A stretch of DNA of 64,000 nucleotides, taken from NCBI GenBank assembly GCA_031472005.1, contig PZJY01000004.1, positions 2,268,556 to 2,332,555 on the forward strand, given 5' to 3'. The stretch comes from Tetracladium setigerum. Its lineage: Eukaryota > Ascomycota > Leotiomycetes > Helotiales. The notes beneath the pieces were generated by a model. The model saw only the letters and a program-made list of their open reading frames with translations. It had not been told where the DNA came from and made no database searches. This document shows positions 23,430 through 36,516 of this stretch, piece by piece; within the stretch, counting starts at the first letter, position 1, and each line of letters starts with the position of its first letter. Made by a program: the position numbers and the translations under genes.

Positions 23430-26400
23430 CTTTTCATCATGGCTTGACGGATCAAAACAATTGCTGGGAGAACGAGCTACCGGTAAAAGCTAAGCACCCT
23501 TAAGCTTCCGCAGCGCAAAGGTAGTCAGTACGGTACTGTAGCAGAGAGCCTAGAAGTAGGTACATGCGTACTTCCGTGACGTGACCTTAGGGCCACTTTC
23601 AACTGCTTGCTTCGGCTACTCGTACATGTTGAAAATTGAAAGATTGCTGGACTAGCCAGAATATTACTCGCAAGTGCCTTCCTTGACAGGGACCCGTTTT
23701 GTTGATGGATACCTACCTACCTCACACCCCATCCACCTACGTCCTCGCTTGGAAGAGTCCCGAGAAAGCAATTACTTCCCTCCCCTCGCCATATCATCCA
23801 TCACTTGCTTGCGGCGAGAGAGAGGTGTGTGTGTGACTGTGACAAGAGCCGGGACACGCTCCAGAATCCATCCGTCTAGTACGTAGCACTATCAATATTT
23901 CCCGAGTTTTTGTCGGGACCGTAACATTGCAGCAGTGAGATGCCGCTAGTCTGGATTCTGTGCTTCTTGTTCTCTCGATAACAATCCTCGTGGGTGTGTT
24001 CCGGATGGTGAAGATGAGGCGCTACGGTCGATGCTTAATGTGATTGAGTAAGTGATAGCTACCTCGCACTACTGTACGGTACTAGCTAGCAACTATCTAC
24101 GGCACAATGAGGAGGGAGAGACATCGACTTGGCACACCTTGCACTCTGGCGTGATGATCCTAGATCCTAGATCCTAGTAGTCGCTCTGTCAAGGTTTTTG
24201 GGTTTCCGGACCTCGCTTGTGAAGTTGTGCCATTGATCGCGACCCACGGTGCTCTACTCCGTAGGTTGGTAACTTTGGGGTTGGCAGAGTAAAAGATACT
24301 TCAACGCGTCATTAGATAGGTGGCCTTGAGAATACCCATCTTCACATGTACATGTATTTGTGCTTAACTCTCCGCTGTAAAGCCTGTAGGTATAGCTATT
24401 CATACTTCCTCGTCGTACTCTCTCTCACTCTCTGGGTGACGAACGATAAAACGTGTTCGAAAAGCTGGGACAGAGTTGCAGGATGTAGGGTGCTCGTAGG
24501 AATGTTGTGTCACCGCCATGGAACTCTTGACAGGCATCCCTTCTGCATGGTGGCCCTCCAAGAGGCTTTCATCTGGGCGCAAGCCGCCAAAACCAAAGTT
24601 CAGTCCCGGTGCGCCAGGCCTTGCTCGCTGATTCCGTCTTGCGGGATGGGTTCACTAGTCTCGAGTAGCGCGTTTTGACCTTATTGCTCCTCGGGAGACA
24701 AGCGAGGATCCCAAGATGAGAAGTCAAACTCAAAATATTCAAAGTTACTGTACTGCATTGTATGCTTATTTGGTCCTAGCCGGTGAAGACTTTTTTGGAC
24801 AAGACATCACCCCTCTCTCCCACTGACTCTCTTTCCGACTATGTCTATTCATCAGTCAGACAGCTCTTCCACAGTCTATCCATACAGAAAGGACACCTTC
24901 CTCAATACCCTCTTCCTCGCAATGTAAACAAACCAAACAACCCCCCTTCGTCGCAACTCCAAATGCGAGCAAATAATGAATGCAATGCGCAGGTGCAAAG
25001 AAAAGTAAAAAAAAGTAAAATCAACAAGCGCGGTTAGCAGCCCCACGGCATTGGCTTAAGGGCATGGCATCGGAGGTAGAGGGGGGGTCTCGTGCTATTG
25101 GCACTGCAACCCTGCCCTACCCGTTTGGGGGAAGGCGGCCTGCAGTTTGAAATCTGGATTTCTCGGGGCACAGACCAGCGATCGACATGGGGGAGAAGGT
25201 GGTGTATCTGCGTTGATTGGCTCTCTGGTGCATATGGTCGGCGAGCTACATTGGAGGTCAGATGGCGCTGCATTTTTCAGATGATCTGGTGCAAGAGGGA
25301 CCGACCGTAAAGACTTCTCTGTGAATGGAGGAAGAACCAATAAATATCGTGAAAATATATCTTGGGAAATGCACGGAGATATATATGCTCTATCAAGCCT
25401 ATCAGAGGACAGATAATCCCATTTTATACCTATCAGCTGGACTCCTTCGCCCTGCTTCGTCCGTCCTGATCTCACTCACTCCCTCCCTGCACTGCGCTGC
25501 AACAACAGGGTCCGGTAGTAGAAGAGTAGCAGGCCTCGACACACGGACGGAGTATTCCCCAGCACAATCTTCCCATCATTGGCCCCCCATAGGGTAGTAG
25601 TGAGTCTCCGCTAAGCGCACCTTTCCATCAATAAGGCCATTCCATTAACCCCTTTCGTCCTTTCAGCTGCCATCTGGAAGCGAGAAAAGCGAGAAAGAGA
25701 GAGAGAGAGAGATTTCACGCGATCGGATGTGATTGATGTGGCTTCAGATTACCTCGAGTCCCGATGGTGGGTGGTTGGCCGCTCCCGATTCCGAAGGCTG
25801 GAACGATGTCGGAACTCCTCTCAACAGTGGTAGTCCAGCAGTTCAGTCCTCTTTCGACAAGGTTGTCGGTAGTGAGTAGTGTATTATTTGGACTCAAAAG
25901 TCTCGATGACTTCAATACATGCTCATCTTCTATCTCATCTTCTTCACATGAAGAATAGCTAAAGACTGATAGGGTAACACGTGAGATAGACATGTCATCG
26001 AGTCGCAAACAATCATCATGGACAGACACACTTTACACCGTCAAATCTAGTTGAGTATCGTGGGTTTTGGACCATTCGATATGGAATGTTTTGCAAGTGT
26101 CCACGTTTGTTGTCATCGGTTATTTTCGCCCAGCTAGGCCTAGCGAGTCCGGATGACGTTCTAGGCCCGAGGGACCGCGCCCTTTTTTAGTCGACCAGAG
26201 CACAGACATAGAGCTGCCATCAAGCACTGATTCGAGATTACTGTACGGCACTGGACACTGTACGGTATTGAACTTGTTTGCACTACTACTGTTCTGTGAT
26301 ACTCGGTTTTTTGCCAAGGTAACCTATATGCGCAAGAGATAGAAATAGAGAAAAAGGGACCGAAAAAGGGGCAAAGTGGGAAGAAAAAAATACTTCTCTA

Positions 26401-29400
26401 CATACCTGGCTGGTACAGTAATACCAACCTTCATTCCGCGCATAGATCAAACGAACTGCTGATGATCCCAATTTATTTAGGGTTCTGCCCCCTGGAGAAA
26501 CACTTCAAAGCATCATATCACGTTTCAAGCTGTTTGGAACTTGGGAGATCATAATACCCCGGACTTTGGCCATTATGGTGACGCTTATTTCAGGGCAGGC
26601 ATGGCTCTTTCGCAGCTTCGCTACACCACCGAGTAGTGCACGGTTGCGCGCCCCCTTTCAGTGCCTGGGTGCCAGAACCTTACAGTAGGTAGCATTGATG
26701 ATGATTGAGCCTTGAACCATTCATCCATTCATCCCCTTGGAAAATAAAAATAAAAGAGGAATTTTGCTTTTGTGTAATCATCGCGATATCAAAATCAATG
26801 CACCCTCTCGAAACGACAATTCACTTCCTCTCTCTCGCGGGAAGGCTCCCCAGTCATCCGAACAGCAAACAGCAGCAGGGGAGAGAGCCCTCCATGCTTT
26901 CAGCTTCCTGCCGGTATCTCCGCGAGAAAAGACTTTGCAACATCTTTTGTTTCCACTATCAAGTGAAGAATTCAACAGTCACGATCGGAAGGGAAAAAAT
27001 CGGAAATTATTGAAAGGTAAACATCACATATTCGCTTAAATTCAAGCTTGAACTGAATAATCTCAAGCCCGCCCTTGCGTCGGATTGCCTACTGTATGAA
27101 CAAACTCTGCCACAGTATTTTCGGAATTCGGCTACTTGCTCCCTTCCCTTCCCTGCATCAAGCCCATTTTACCCAGCAATCCGGATTTTGCTATCTTTTT
27201 TCCTTTTCACGATGTTCCTCGCTCTCTTTTTTTGGTCTCGTCTCATCTCATAGTGCCGCCGGGGCGCCGTCTCTTCTCAATTCGGGGAATATGCGATATG
27301 CCGTGGAACCAGTGCATGGTCAAAAGAAGCAGAAGTTGAGAATAATTAGTCCCCTCGTCTATGCTGTGTTATAGTGACACGATGTTATGACCTATTATTA
27401 CCATGCTTCTTCCGTTACAGTACCAAGCACATACTCGCCCTCGCGATTTCTATTTTCCGCCAAGTTGTAACCTGTGATGTTTCCTTTCGTAGGGTACATT
27501 TGGTCAAAATAATAATACAGAGTCGTATTGGATCGGAGAACGAGATACGAAACTCCCTATCAGGACGCTGGATGTATGTAGCTGCCCGACCCTTGAAGAA
27601 TTGCTCTCGCACGTCGGAAACACTCTTCGTCTTTATTTTAGCCAACCGAGCACACCTTGCCCTGCTCCTAGGAAGCTGAGATCAAAGCACGACACGCTGG
27701 AACATGGCCACCCGTGGTGGTTGCATCTTGTTTGCAGATAGGGACATCCCACGGGAGGGAATCGTATGATTCCTGTCTGTCCTTACGGACACAGCTCCAT
27801 TATTATCGCGTGCCGTCGGCGGTTCTGGAAAATCTGATCAATCATAGTCTGAAATCTCCAGCAAATTGTGCCAAGGATAGGAGTTGTAGACTATTCTCTG
27901 AGGTAGGTACGAGAGTATACTTTCTCGCTACGAAATGTCTTATTAGGAAGGACCCTGATCCAACTCACTTTGTTGAATGTGGAAAGTTGTACATGAAGCT
28001 CTCGCAGCTCGGAGATCGAAATGGCTAACGTTCCTTGCCATCAGCCATCTCTCCTCGACTTACCTCAACAACAGCTTCCAAGTCCACCAAACGGACGGTA
28101 TCGACGCCGCGGGCCTTCCCAACGAACCGTGGCGACAACACACCGACACACACGAACACACGAGGCTTTTTTCCACTGATATTGATGCCAAGCCCTCACG
28201 GCCTTACCAAATCAAAATGCGTTATTTGTGTGGAGAGCATTCCTGCTCAGGGCATATCTCCGCGTTCTTCGCGATCCACGATCTATCCCCACCTGCTTCC
28301 GCTAACAAACAGATCTGATTGCTGTGCCTCCCGCCTTATGAACCGAAAGCCTGGATATCATCTATCATATCATAGGAGTGCCCTCTGAGATGTTTGTTAA
28401 TCCCAAGATCTATCCATTTTTCTACGTACGATAGTCCTATTGTATACGGGAACGTTTCAATCAGGCAAACCCTCTCAGTTCCAAAAAGCCAGCAAAACAG
28501 AGACAACAATCAAAAGCCAGGCTAAATACAAGAACGAATTAATATCAAACAGTCGTAAAGAGCAGTTCAGAGACACGGGAGAACCGCGGCTCTTCCCAAA
28601 CTCCTCAACTGATCATTCTCCTAATTCCGCACCAAACCACCTTGGCAAGTCTCGTCTCCCGACTTTTCAATTGGTACTATATTCTGCATTCCAAGACAAG
28701 CAAGATGATGCGAGTACCTGCTCAAATGATCCATATCCCTCCATCCATACGCAACCAAGACAACGTGTCTTCACTTCCCAAGCAGCTCATGAGCTCCATT
28801 CATTCTCCGTTCAATATTAAAAGTCGTGCGGTCTCGGTAAACACAGCCATATCCATCCATTCCATCTCTTATTCCCATCGAGATCGAAGCCAACGGGGAA
28901 CGCAATCCTCGCATCCACTTCGAAGCCCAAAGTTCCCAAACGTGCACCGGAATAATGGCAAAAGCCTCAAGCCCCAGCCAAAAAACGTGTCCGCCTCAAA
29001 GTCACAACCATGTCTCACTATCTACCTACTTACTCTGAGTCTCCTTCCATCGATACTCCGTACTTCGTAACTCTGTGAAATAATACAGCCCCAAGTAGTA
29101 GTTCGTCACCCAAAGGAGGAGAGAAGGCTTGGTGACAAGGCAGAATAATGAAGTCCCAACTCTTTTCGCTCTCCCGGTACTGTACATTAATTATAAAGCT
29201 TCCCTAACTGACGGAATAGAATAGAAAACTACCACTTCCGGACCAAGTAGCTAGCTACTGCGGAAGTAAACTACTGACTGCCAACACCGCATCAAAACCT
29301 TCTTCTCTCTGTCTGTCTCTCTGTCCCAATAATTATTATTCATCCTTTTTTCTTTGATTTCTCGCCTCGAACATGGTCCAATCACATACCCTTGATGTGC

Positions 29401-30744
29401 AATTTCATCTAACGCAAGCCATCGGCTGCATGGGCTTTTCAGCCCTTCACATGGTTGCCAGTGACTTTCGACAAGGGTGGTAAATCCGAATCCTGGTTTG
29501 TGTTGTCAGTGGGGGAGGTTTGGTGTATGTGGGTGTGCCGCCGGGTGGTCGTTGGTGGCGCGAGCCCAATATTCCTTTTTGGGGTTTTGGGGAGGGTGGC
29601 TGGATACTTGTAGATGGTGTATGCATTCATGGATGGGTTTGGATGGTGGGGATTTTTCAGGACTCACTTTGAAGTTTGAAGGAAGCGGAGGGCAGGGCAG
29701 GACTGAGTTTGTTAGCCTACGCCCAGATTTCATCTGAAAAAGAAAAAAGGACCCTTTTTCATCTCGAAGGAGTGAGAGAACTCGAAAGGGGACCGGCCGG
29801 ATGCACTTCAACTCTAAAAAAGAAACGGAAAAAAACATAAAAAAAAAAAAAAAGGAGTCGTCCAACTCAAAATAGAACGGTTCAGATGATTCCATACAAA
29901 AAAACGAAACAAATCATGCTAACATCATCTACACTCAATTACCATACTTGGATAGATAGAGAGATAGATAGGATGGATGGATGTACACCTACGTAGTATT
30001 CAAGGGTTTTCCCCCTCACTTTTCCCATCGATCTCTCTCCCCTATCTGATGACCCCTCCCAAATCCTCCCAAATCCTGCCATGAACATGAATCACCCAAA
30101 GAAGCTTGCTTAACGTAGCGTCGTCCGCTTATTCAAGACATTTTCTGCACAACCACCCCCGAAGCACACCAATAATATCACCCACACGTTGTCAGCCTTT
30201 CCCATTCCCGTAATAATGTACAGGACACTACGGCAAAAGATAATAATACAATACTATTCTATCGTAATAACGTAGAGAGAGGTACAGTACAGGGTTCTTT
30301 CATGTACAGTACAGCCAAACAGACACTTCCACACCACACCCACAGGAACCGCGTCAACGAGAAATCAAATTCATGGGCTTGCAGAGCCGCACGCCTCACC
30401 CGTCTTTTCTTTCATTCTTACGTGCGTTAGAGAGTTGTGAGTGATATCGTACATACCCGTTTCCTTCTGTCTCTCTCTCTCTCCCTCTCTTCTTCTTTCT
30501 CTACCGAATGCTCTATTGTTGACATTTCCTCAAACCTACCAAGATTTTGATTGCACGACTAAAAGTCTATATCAAGTCTCCAAAACACCCAAATCCACGT
30601 GGGGATACTAAACAGACCCACGTAATTTATTAGATAGAGCACTCCAGTAGGTACATACTACTCTGGACAGCACAAGACTACTACAGTACATAGGCACTTT
30701 CAACTTCAGACTTCAGTTACTACTGGTGGTTACTCCACACACAT

Positions 30745-30784
30745 ACAGACGGACAGACAGACAGACGGACAGACGGACAGACGG
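30745..30784 (+). repeat. GACGGACA-type tandem repeat
   Basis: Repeated GACA/GACG tetramers with CAGACGGACAGACA phasing, about ten units. Microsatellite in the gene-poor region. Confidence 0.8.
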
Positions 30785-31153
30785 TTTAATATTACCCCGC
30801 TTGCTAACTCTTTCGTCTCTTTCTATGATCCTCAATCACGGACATCACCACCCCACCCCATCCATCACCACCACCACTAACTAGTAGCTTCTCTGCCACA
30901 TTCTCATCCCCATTCCCATTGCTCCCATTCCCATTCCCAAATCTCTTCCATCAAACAATCTACTTCGTACTACTGTACGACGATACAAGTCTATACATAT
31001 CATACCAACCTCCATCTAGAAGTCACCCCCGTGTTCTCCTGAACTTACCACAGATACAAGTACAAGTACCCGCTCCAGCCCCAAAAACCCGAGTCATACA
31101 ATAATCCACTCGCCATGTGCTTCCCAGGTACCCCACAACAACTCAAGTGTCTT

Positions 31154-31162
31154 GTCTCTCTC

Positions 31163-31204
<42 letters not shown>
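31154..31204 (+). repeat. (TC)n microsatellite
   Basis: About 25 TC dinucleotides with two small interruptions. Polypyrimidine tracts of this kind are common in fungal promoters and leaders. Confidence 0.85.
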
Positions 31205-32487
31205 CCGCCGTCTCCACCGTTCTCCGGTCTGCGGACACCTCCAGACGACAATACAGTCCGGACCCAAGCAAAAATATTCTCACGAAACTCTAAAAGACCA
31301 AGGGAAAAAGATGCGGATCCCCCCCAAAAAACCACACACCTATCCACACACACACATACACAATAGTCACTAGACACTGTACACTGTACCTACGCGAACC
31401 GAAGTTTGGGACGAGCAAGGTTACAAGGGACCTCCGTACGGGTATGTACATCGTACGACTCCCCAAACTTCCCAAGCGATCTCTCAACTTGGGTTGTTTG
31501 CTCCGCTGTGGTGCTGTGAAATGAGATTTGAGGTAAATAAATGGGAGGGGCCGGCGGAGGGCGGAGGAGGGGCGGAAAGGGCGCGGATGTTTAAGTTACT
31601 GTACTGCTGTTTAGGGGTCTAGAACTTTTGCATGACTTTTTGCATTTATTATTCCTTTATCATTGATTATCCTAAATTCTAGACTCATCCGCACTTTTGC
31701 TCGGCTTTTGGAGATGATGTGCGATGTAATGTAATGTGATGTGATGTGATGTGATTTTCGCCAATCGCAATATTTGTCCATGTACGATGGTGTTTTTTGT
31801 CGCAAAACTCGCAAGCGAGCCGAGGTTCACTTCTTCTTCGCAATAGTTGAAACGTGCATATCATGTCATGCAATGGAACAATAGCAATATCCTTTTGGCT
31901 TTTCTTGACTTGAGGCACAGCAACTCTAACTCGAAAGCTTCAAATGATGCTCTTATCGTATAGGTGTACAATGTACATTGGCACGGCCGCGTACTCCGTA
32001 CCGGGAATCCGGGTGGCCAGATTATTACTTAACTTGATTGACATCCCGGGGCCAAGGAATCGGTGATTTCGGGTCGCTCGCTGTGGATTTCTTGCCACGG
32101 ATGTGTTGAAATGAGGTTGAGGAGTCCTCCTGCCATGATGAAACTCAATAGTGGGAGGAGAATCAGGAGAAGAAGATTGATAGTGGGGTTGCGTTATGGT
32201 GGTGTGATGAGAGGCAAAATTGAAAAATAGAGGAGAGAAGGCCTCTCCTATCTTCCTGGGATGCACTTACTGGTAAGAAGAGGAACCAAGGCATATCCGC
32301 AGGAGTCAAGAAGACCAGAAAAACATAGCGTCGCAAGCTCAAACCCAAGAAAGCGATACAAGGAAACAAACACAACGATGAACGGATGCTTTTGTTCAAA
32401 CGCTCAAAGTTCATAATACATGGATCTCCCTCTACTGGGCTGGTAGAACGTCCATCATGGATTTTATACAACAAAAACACACTCCCT

Positions 32488-34264
32488 CTATTTACCCTTG
32501 TACTCCTCGGGGCCAATCATCAGCTCTGGCTTGACCAAAGCATCGAACTCTTCGCTGCTCAGGGCCTTCAATTCCATAGCTGACTCCTTCAGAGTAAGGC
32601 CCTTCTTGTGGGCGTTCTTGGCGACTTTGCTTGCCATGTCGTATCCAATCTTTGGGTTGAGGCAGGTCACCAACATCAAACTAGATGTACAGGTTAGTAT
32701 CAAATTCATTGACATGAACCCACGGGAATAGAATATAGACTTACGACTCCTTCATGATACTGCTGATCTTATCCTCATTGGCCTTCAAACCAACAACCAG
32801 GTTCTTCTCGAAACTCCTCATACCATCACTCAAAATTCTAATGCTGTGCAACAGATTTCGGATAACCAAAGGCTTGAAGACGTTCAGCTCAAATTGCCCG
32901 TTCATGCCTCCAATAGTGGTAGCAACGTGATTACCCATAACTTGAGCGCAGACCATAGTGATAGCTTCACATTGGGTTGGGTTCACCTTTCCAGGCATGA
33001 TACTGCTTCCTGGCTCGTTTTCTGGCAATGCCAATTCACCAAGTCCACAACGGGGTCCAGATCCGAGATATCTGATATCCTGAGCAATCTTGAAAAGGGA
33101 CGATGCGAGAGTGTTGAGAGATCCGGAGGCCTGCACAATAGCGTCGTGGGCAGCTAGTGCCTCAAACTTGTTTGGTGCAGTCTTGAATTCGGTACCAGTC
33201 ATTTTGGTGACTTCGGCTGCGATGGCCTCGGCGAATCCTACGAATGTGTTGATACCAGTTCCTACAGCAGTTCCACCTTGTGCTAAAAGGCGGAGGTCTG
33301 GGAGAGAAGTCTCAACTCGCTTGATGCCGAGATCAAGTTGCGCAACATAGCCGGAGAACTCTTGAGCCAAAGTGAGGGGTGTAGCATCTTGCAGATGGGT
33401 TCGGCCAATTTTGATAATCTTCTTGGCCTCGAAATCATCAACCTTGACTTGAAGAGCATCCCGAAGGGACTTGAGAGATGGCAGAAGCTCATTCTCGATT
33501 TCCAAAACTGCAGCAATGTGCATAACCGTGGGGAAGGTATCGTTTGAAGAGGCGCTCATGTTGACATGGTCATTGGGGTGGACCGGCTTCTTGCTTCCCA
33601 TTGTTCCTCCCAAGATTTCAATGGCACGGTTGGAGATAACTTCGTTGGCATTCATGTTCGATTGTGTTCCGGACCCAGTTTGCCAGACAACAAGAGGAAA
33701 GTGGTCGAGGAGTTTAAGATCTGCGACTTCAGCAGCAGCTTCTTGAATAGCTTTGCCAATTTTAGGATCTAATCACTCTGGTAAGCTTTCTTCCATGTGT
33801 AATTTCCAGAGGGCCATACCCAGTCCGAATTGCATATTGACAGTGGCTGCCGCGCCCTTGAGAATACCAAAAGCCTTGACAATTGGTGGGGGCATTCGGT
33901 CTTGCGGTTGATTGATCTTGAAGTTCTCCAAAGATCGTTCAGTCTGAGCTCCCCAGTACCTGTCTGAAGCTACCTGAACCTCTCCGAAGGCATCCGTCTC
34001 TGCTCTTGTGCCTGCCATGGTCCTCGATGTTGCGTGGAAGAAGCGGGGATGTATTGAAGCTTGGGAGAGCTTGTGTGATGATGTAAAGCTTGGAGAAATT
34101 CGTGTGCGCGGGTTATAGAGTGATCGAGCAGATGTAGCAAATGATTTGCAGGTGGAAGGTTTCGAGAAGGAAGTAGGAGCGCATGTAGAGAAGGATTGAG
34201 GGGTTGTTCTCGGGACAGATGCAGCTGCCTTTGCCAGCCCCGAGGTTCTTGCGGAGCGGAGCAT
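32488..34264 (-). CDS. FUM1: Fumarate hydratase (class II fumarase), mitochondrial
   Basis: Catalyses reversible hydration of fumarate to malate in the TCA cycle. Exons: 34264-33820, 33768-32745 and 32680-32488 (553 residues). The first intron is only 51 nt, a multiple of three, and contains an in-frame TGA. Removing it gives [14 protein letters not shown], the family sequence. The second has GTAAGTC and TACTAAC..TCTAG and joins [16 protein letters not shown]. Diagnostic motifs: [36 protein letters not shown] and the class II signature [13 protein letters not shown]. The first ~80 residues are rich in Ser, Arg and Ala with no acidic stretch, as in a mitochondrial transit peptide. A second in-frame ATG at 34018 ([14 protein letters not shown]) lies just before the mature enzyme and could give a cytosolic form. 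The reading frame is intact. Confidence 0.95.
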
Positions 34265-36516
34265 CGTGGAATGTGAGACGCGAATGATCGATAATTGGCG
34301 GAGATGGCAAAAGGGTTTGTATGATGGTCGCAGAACTTTAATTGACGACGCAGATGAGGTGATTGATATATAGATAAATGGATTGAACAGTTTGGGATGG
34401 CGAGTTGAATTGATGGGAGAAACAATTTCGCTGGGACGGATTTCCAAAAAGTTGAGTGCCAAGCTCTTTTTTGGAACGCGCTCCGGCCCGGAGCAAATCG
34501 GAACGGATCGCCGCCTCATCGTGGATAAATCTTTTACAATTCTTCCCCCTTCCTAGGTAGGATTTATTGAGAAGAGACGACGAGCGGATTTAATAGCGAA
34601 CACCTAACAGGGGAAATTTCAATGTTGTGATGCCCTCAAGTCTGGTGTTCACCTGGCATCATGCATTTGAAGTTTTACTCTTGTGCCTTTTTATGAAGTT
34701 ATACTGTGCCGAGCATCAATACCATCTCAATGTAAGCAGGTAATTAAAGTGGTCGCTGTTTACAAAGGCAGGCAAATCCACAATTCTGTAGGAGGAATAC
34801 TTCGGTCCCCTCATCAAAGAACGAATGTTTGACATACATAGGTCTTGACCAAAGTTCTGCTTTTTCATCTAAGAAATAAACACTATTCCAATCTTCAAGA
34901 TATTCAAAGAACCTGCAAGCCAGCATCACCGACACCAGCTCATCTCCTCCTTTTGACTTGAAAGTACTGTATCTTCAATCTCAATACTATAATATTTGAA
35001 TACCTACCTACCTTGCATGTTTTCGGAATTTCTTGCTAGCCAAAGAGCTCTATTATTTCAATGTCTTTCTCTCTCGCTCCCAAGCAAGTTCTTCCTGACT
35101 TCTTCCGTAGACTGTACGCCCCTTCCCATACAGGCAGGTTTTATATAGCAAACTCAACTTGCGCAGTAAATCGTGATGAGATGGGGAAAGGTTAAGTGTA
35201 ATTTCAAATTTGCTGCCTGAAGAGTCGAAATTTGGAGAACATACACAAGCGAAGGAAATATTCGTCGGTTTCTACCGACTTCACAACCACCTACATCACC
35301 GCCCAGACTGATTTGGAGGCATCATACACAAATGAATTATTGAGATCTTCCAGGGTTAAAAGGCCATTTATTCACTAGTTTGAACATCCAGTTCGTAACA
35401 TATTACTCAACTTCCCCAGGTGAGGGAGGGAAGAGATAATTCCACACTTGTAGTTGACGCGTAGATCTCAAATACTATGAGTCCATGAAGTGAATTTCTT
35501 GTACGTGAAGCTGATCACCAAGCTACATCCATGTAAATGTGCATTTAAAATATACTTGAATATTTAAGGATTGAGTGGAACTTTTTTTTCTTTGTTTTGT
35601 TAATCGTAGATGGAAGGAGTAGCAAGTCATGAAGACGATATACAAAGGGGGAAAGACATTAGTAACATTCTTACAAGCCATCTCAAGTTTCGTGTGGAGA
35701 TGTTCTCGGGTTTATCAATCTTTTGCTACAGATTCTCATATAATCCAAGTGTTTTTTTCCCCCCTCGAGAAGACCTCGACACCCGAGAGGGAAGGGGATG
35801 GAGGGGGCCTTGCTTACACGCAGGACAAAAAAACAACAATGCAAAGCTCTTAGAGAATCTCGTCGTTCCTGCAATTCTATCTGACACCATTCTTAGTTAG
35901 CTATTTTCAAATACAACGAAGTGAGATGTAGATATAGCAACCATTTCCTTGACTTTTGCCCTTCTTCGTCCCTCTTCTCCCCTTGGCTGTCCATTTTCCA
36001 TTTACACACACGTCACACAGTCTCTCTCTATCTCTCTCTCTCTCTCTCTCTGTGTGCGTGCGTGTGTGTGTGTATGTATGTGTCTATATGTATCTTTAAA
36101 TAGCTAGGCCAAGGAAGTAGCAAGTAGGTAATATAACGTATGTTGTATATACTTTGCTAATTCTCAAGCTCTCAACTGCAAAACACAATATCATCATATC
36201 TATTCAACGTATACAGTGCCAGCAAATCATCTACGGTTTCTCACTCCATCCCCTCCGTCTCATGTCGTGAAATCCAAACCCCCTTTGGAACCAACATTGA
36301 ATAGCCCGTGCTTTCAAAATCGAAAAAAGAGTGGTTGCAATATATCCTCAAAAGAAAGAATTATCCACACACGTGTTAGGAACATGGGTACCTTAAGTAG
36401 TGAATATCATTACATATATCATAGCTCATTAAAAATGGCACCCTCCCAAAACGCCGCTCTAAATGCACCTACCTACCTACTTTCCCCTCCATTTCATTCC
36501 ATCAAAACCCAAGCAA
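34265..36516. other. Intergenic region upstream of fumarase
   Basis: 2.25 kb without a recognised gene. It holds the fumarase promoter, the 3' flank of the metalloreductase gene, and a (CT)n-(GT)n compound microsatellite at 36021-36088. Short open frames here look random. Confidence 0.5.
36021..36088 (+). repeat. Compound (CT)n/(GT)n microsatellite
   Basis: A TC-rich tract of about 30 bases passes directly into TGTGTGCGTGCGTG and GTATG units. Seen directly; no function inferred. Confidence 0.85.

Larger units (their letters stand above)
22514..32487. other. Long gene-poor region upstream of the zinc-finger gene
   Basis: Almost 10 kb contain no frame with a recognisable domain, convincing codon use or spliced structure. 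The longest frames (for example about 25.7-26.0, 28.0-29.1 and 29.5-29.9 kb) look random or low-complexity. The region holds many short repeats: GGGATAGGGATTAGGG-like units at 23041-23071, three CTTCGAGG units at 23406-23429, (AG)n at about 25694-25711, an A-run at about 29838-29852, GACGGACA units at 30745-30784 and (TC)n at 31154-31204. TACAGTACAGT-type and TACCTACC-type motifs recur. It probably holds the extended promoter and leader of the zinc-finger gene plus the 3' flank of fumarase; non-coding transcripts cannot be excluded. Confidence 0.5.

Noticed and set aside
25715..26029. 104-codon minus-strand open frame in the gene-poor region
   Set aside because: No family resemblance, no splice structure, and its length is expected by chance in 10 kb.
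28440..29070. Overlapping open frames of 126 and 142 codons
   Set aside because: Two frames are open over the same bases with no conserved features; this looks like chance in stop-poor sequence.
31696..31703. Second TTTGCTCG (Mac1-like) site
   Set aside because: It lies in the gene-poor region far from any copper gene; one or more such 8-mers are expected by chance.
33773..33775. In-frame TGA in fumarase suggesting a pseudogene
   Set aside because: It lies inside a 51-nt GT-AG intron; removing the intron restores the conserved fumarase sequence.
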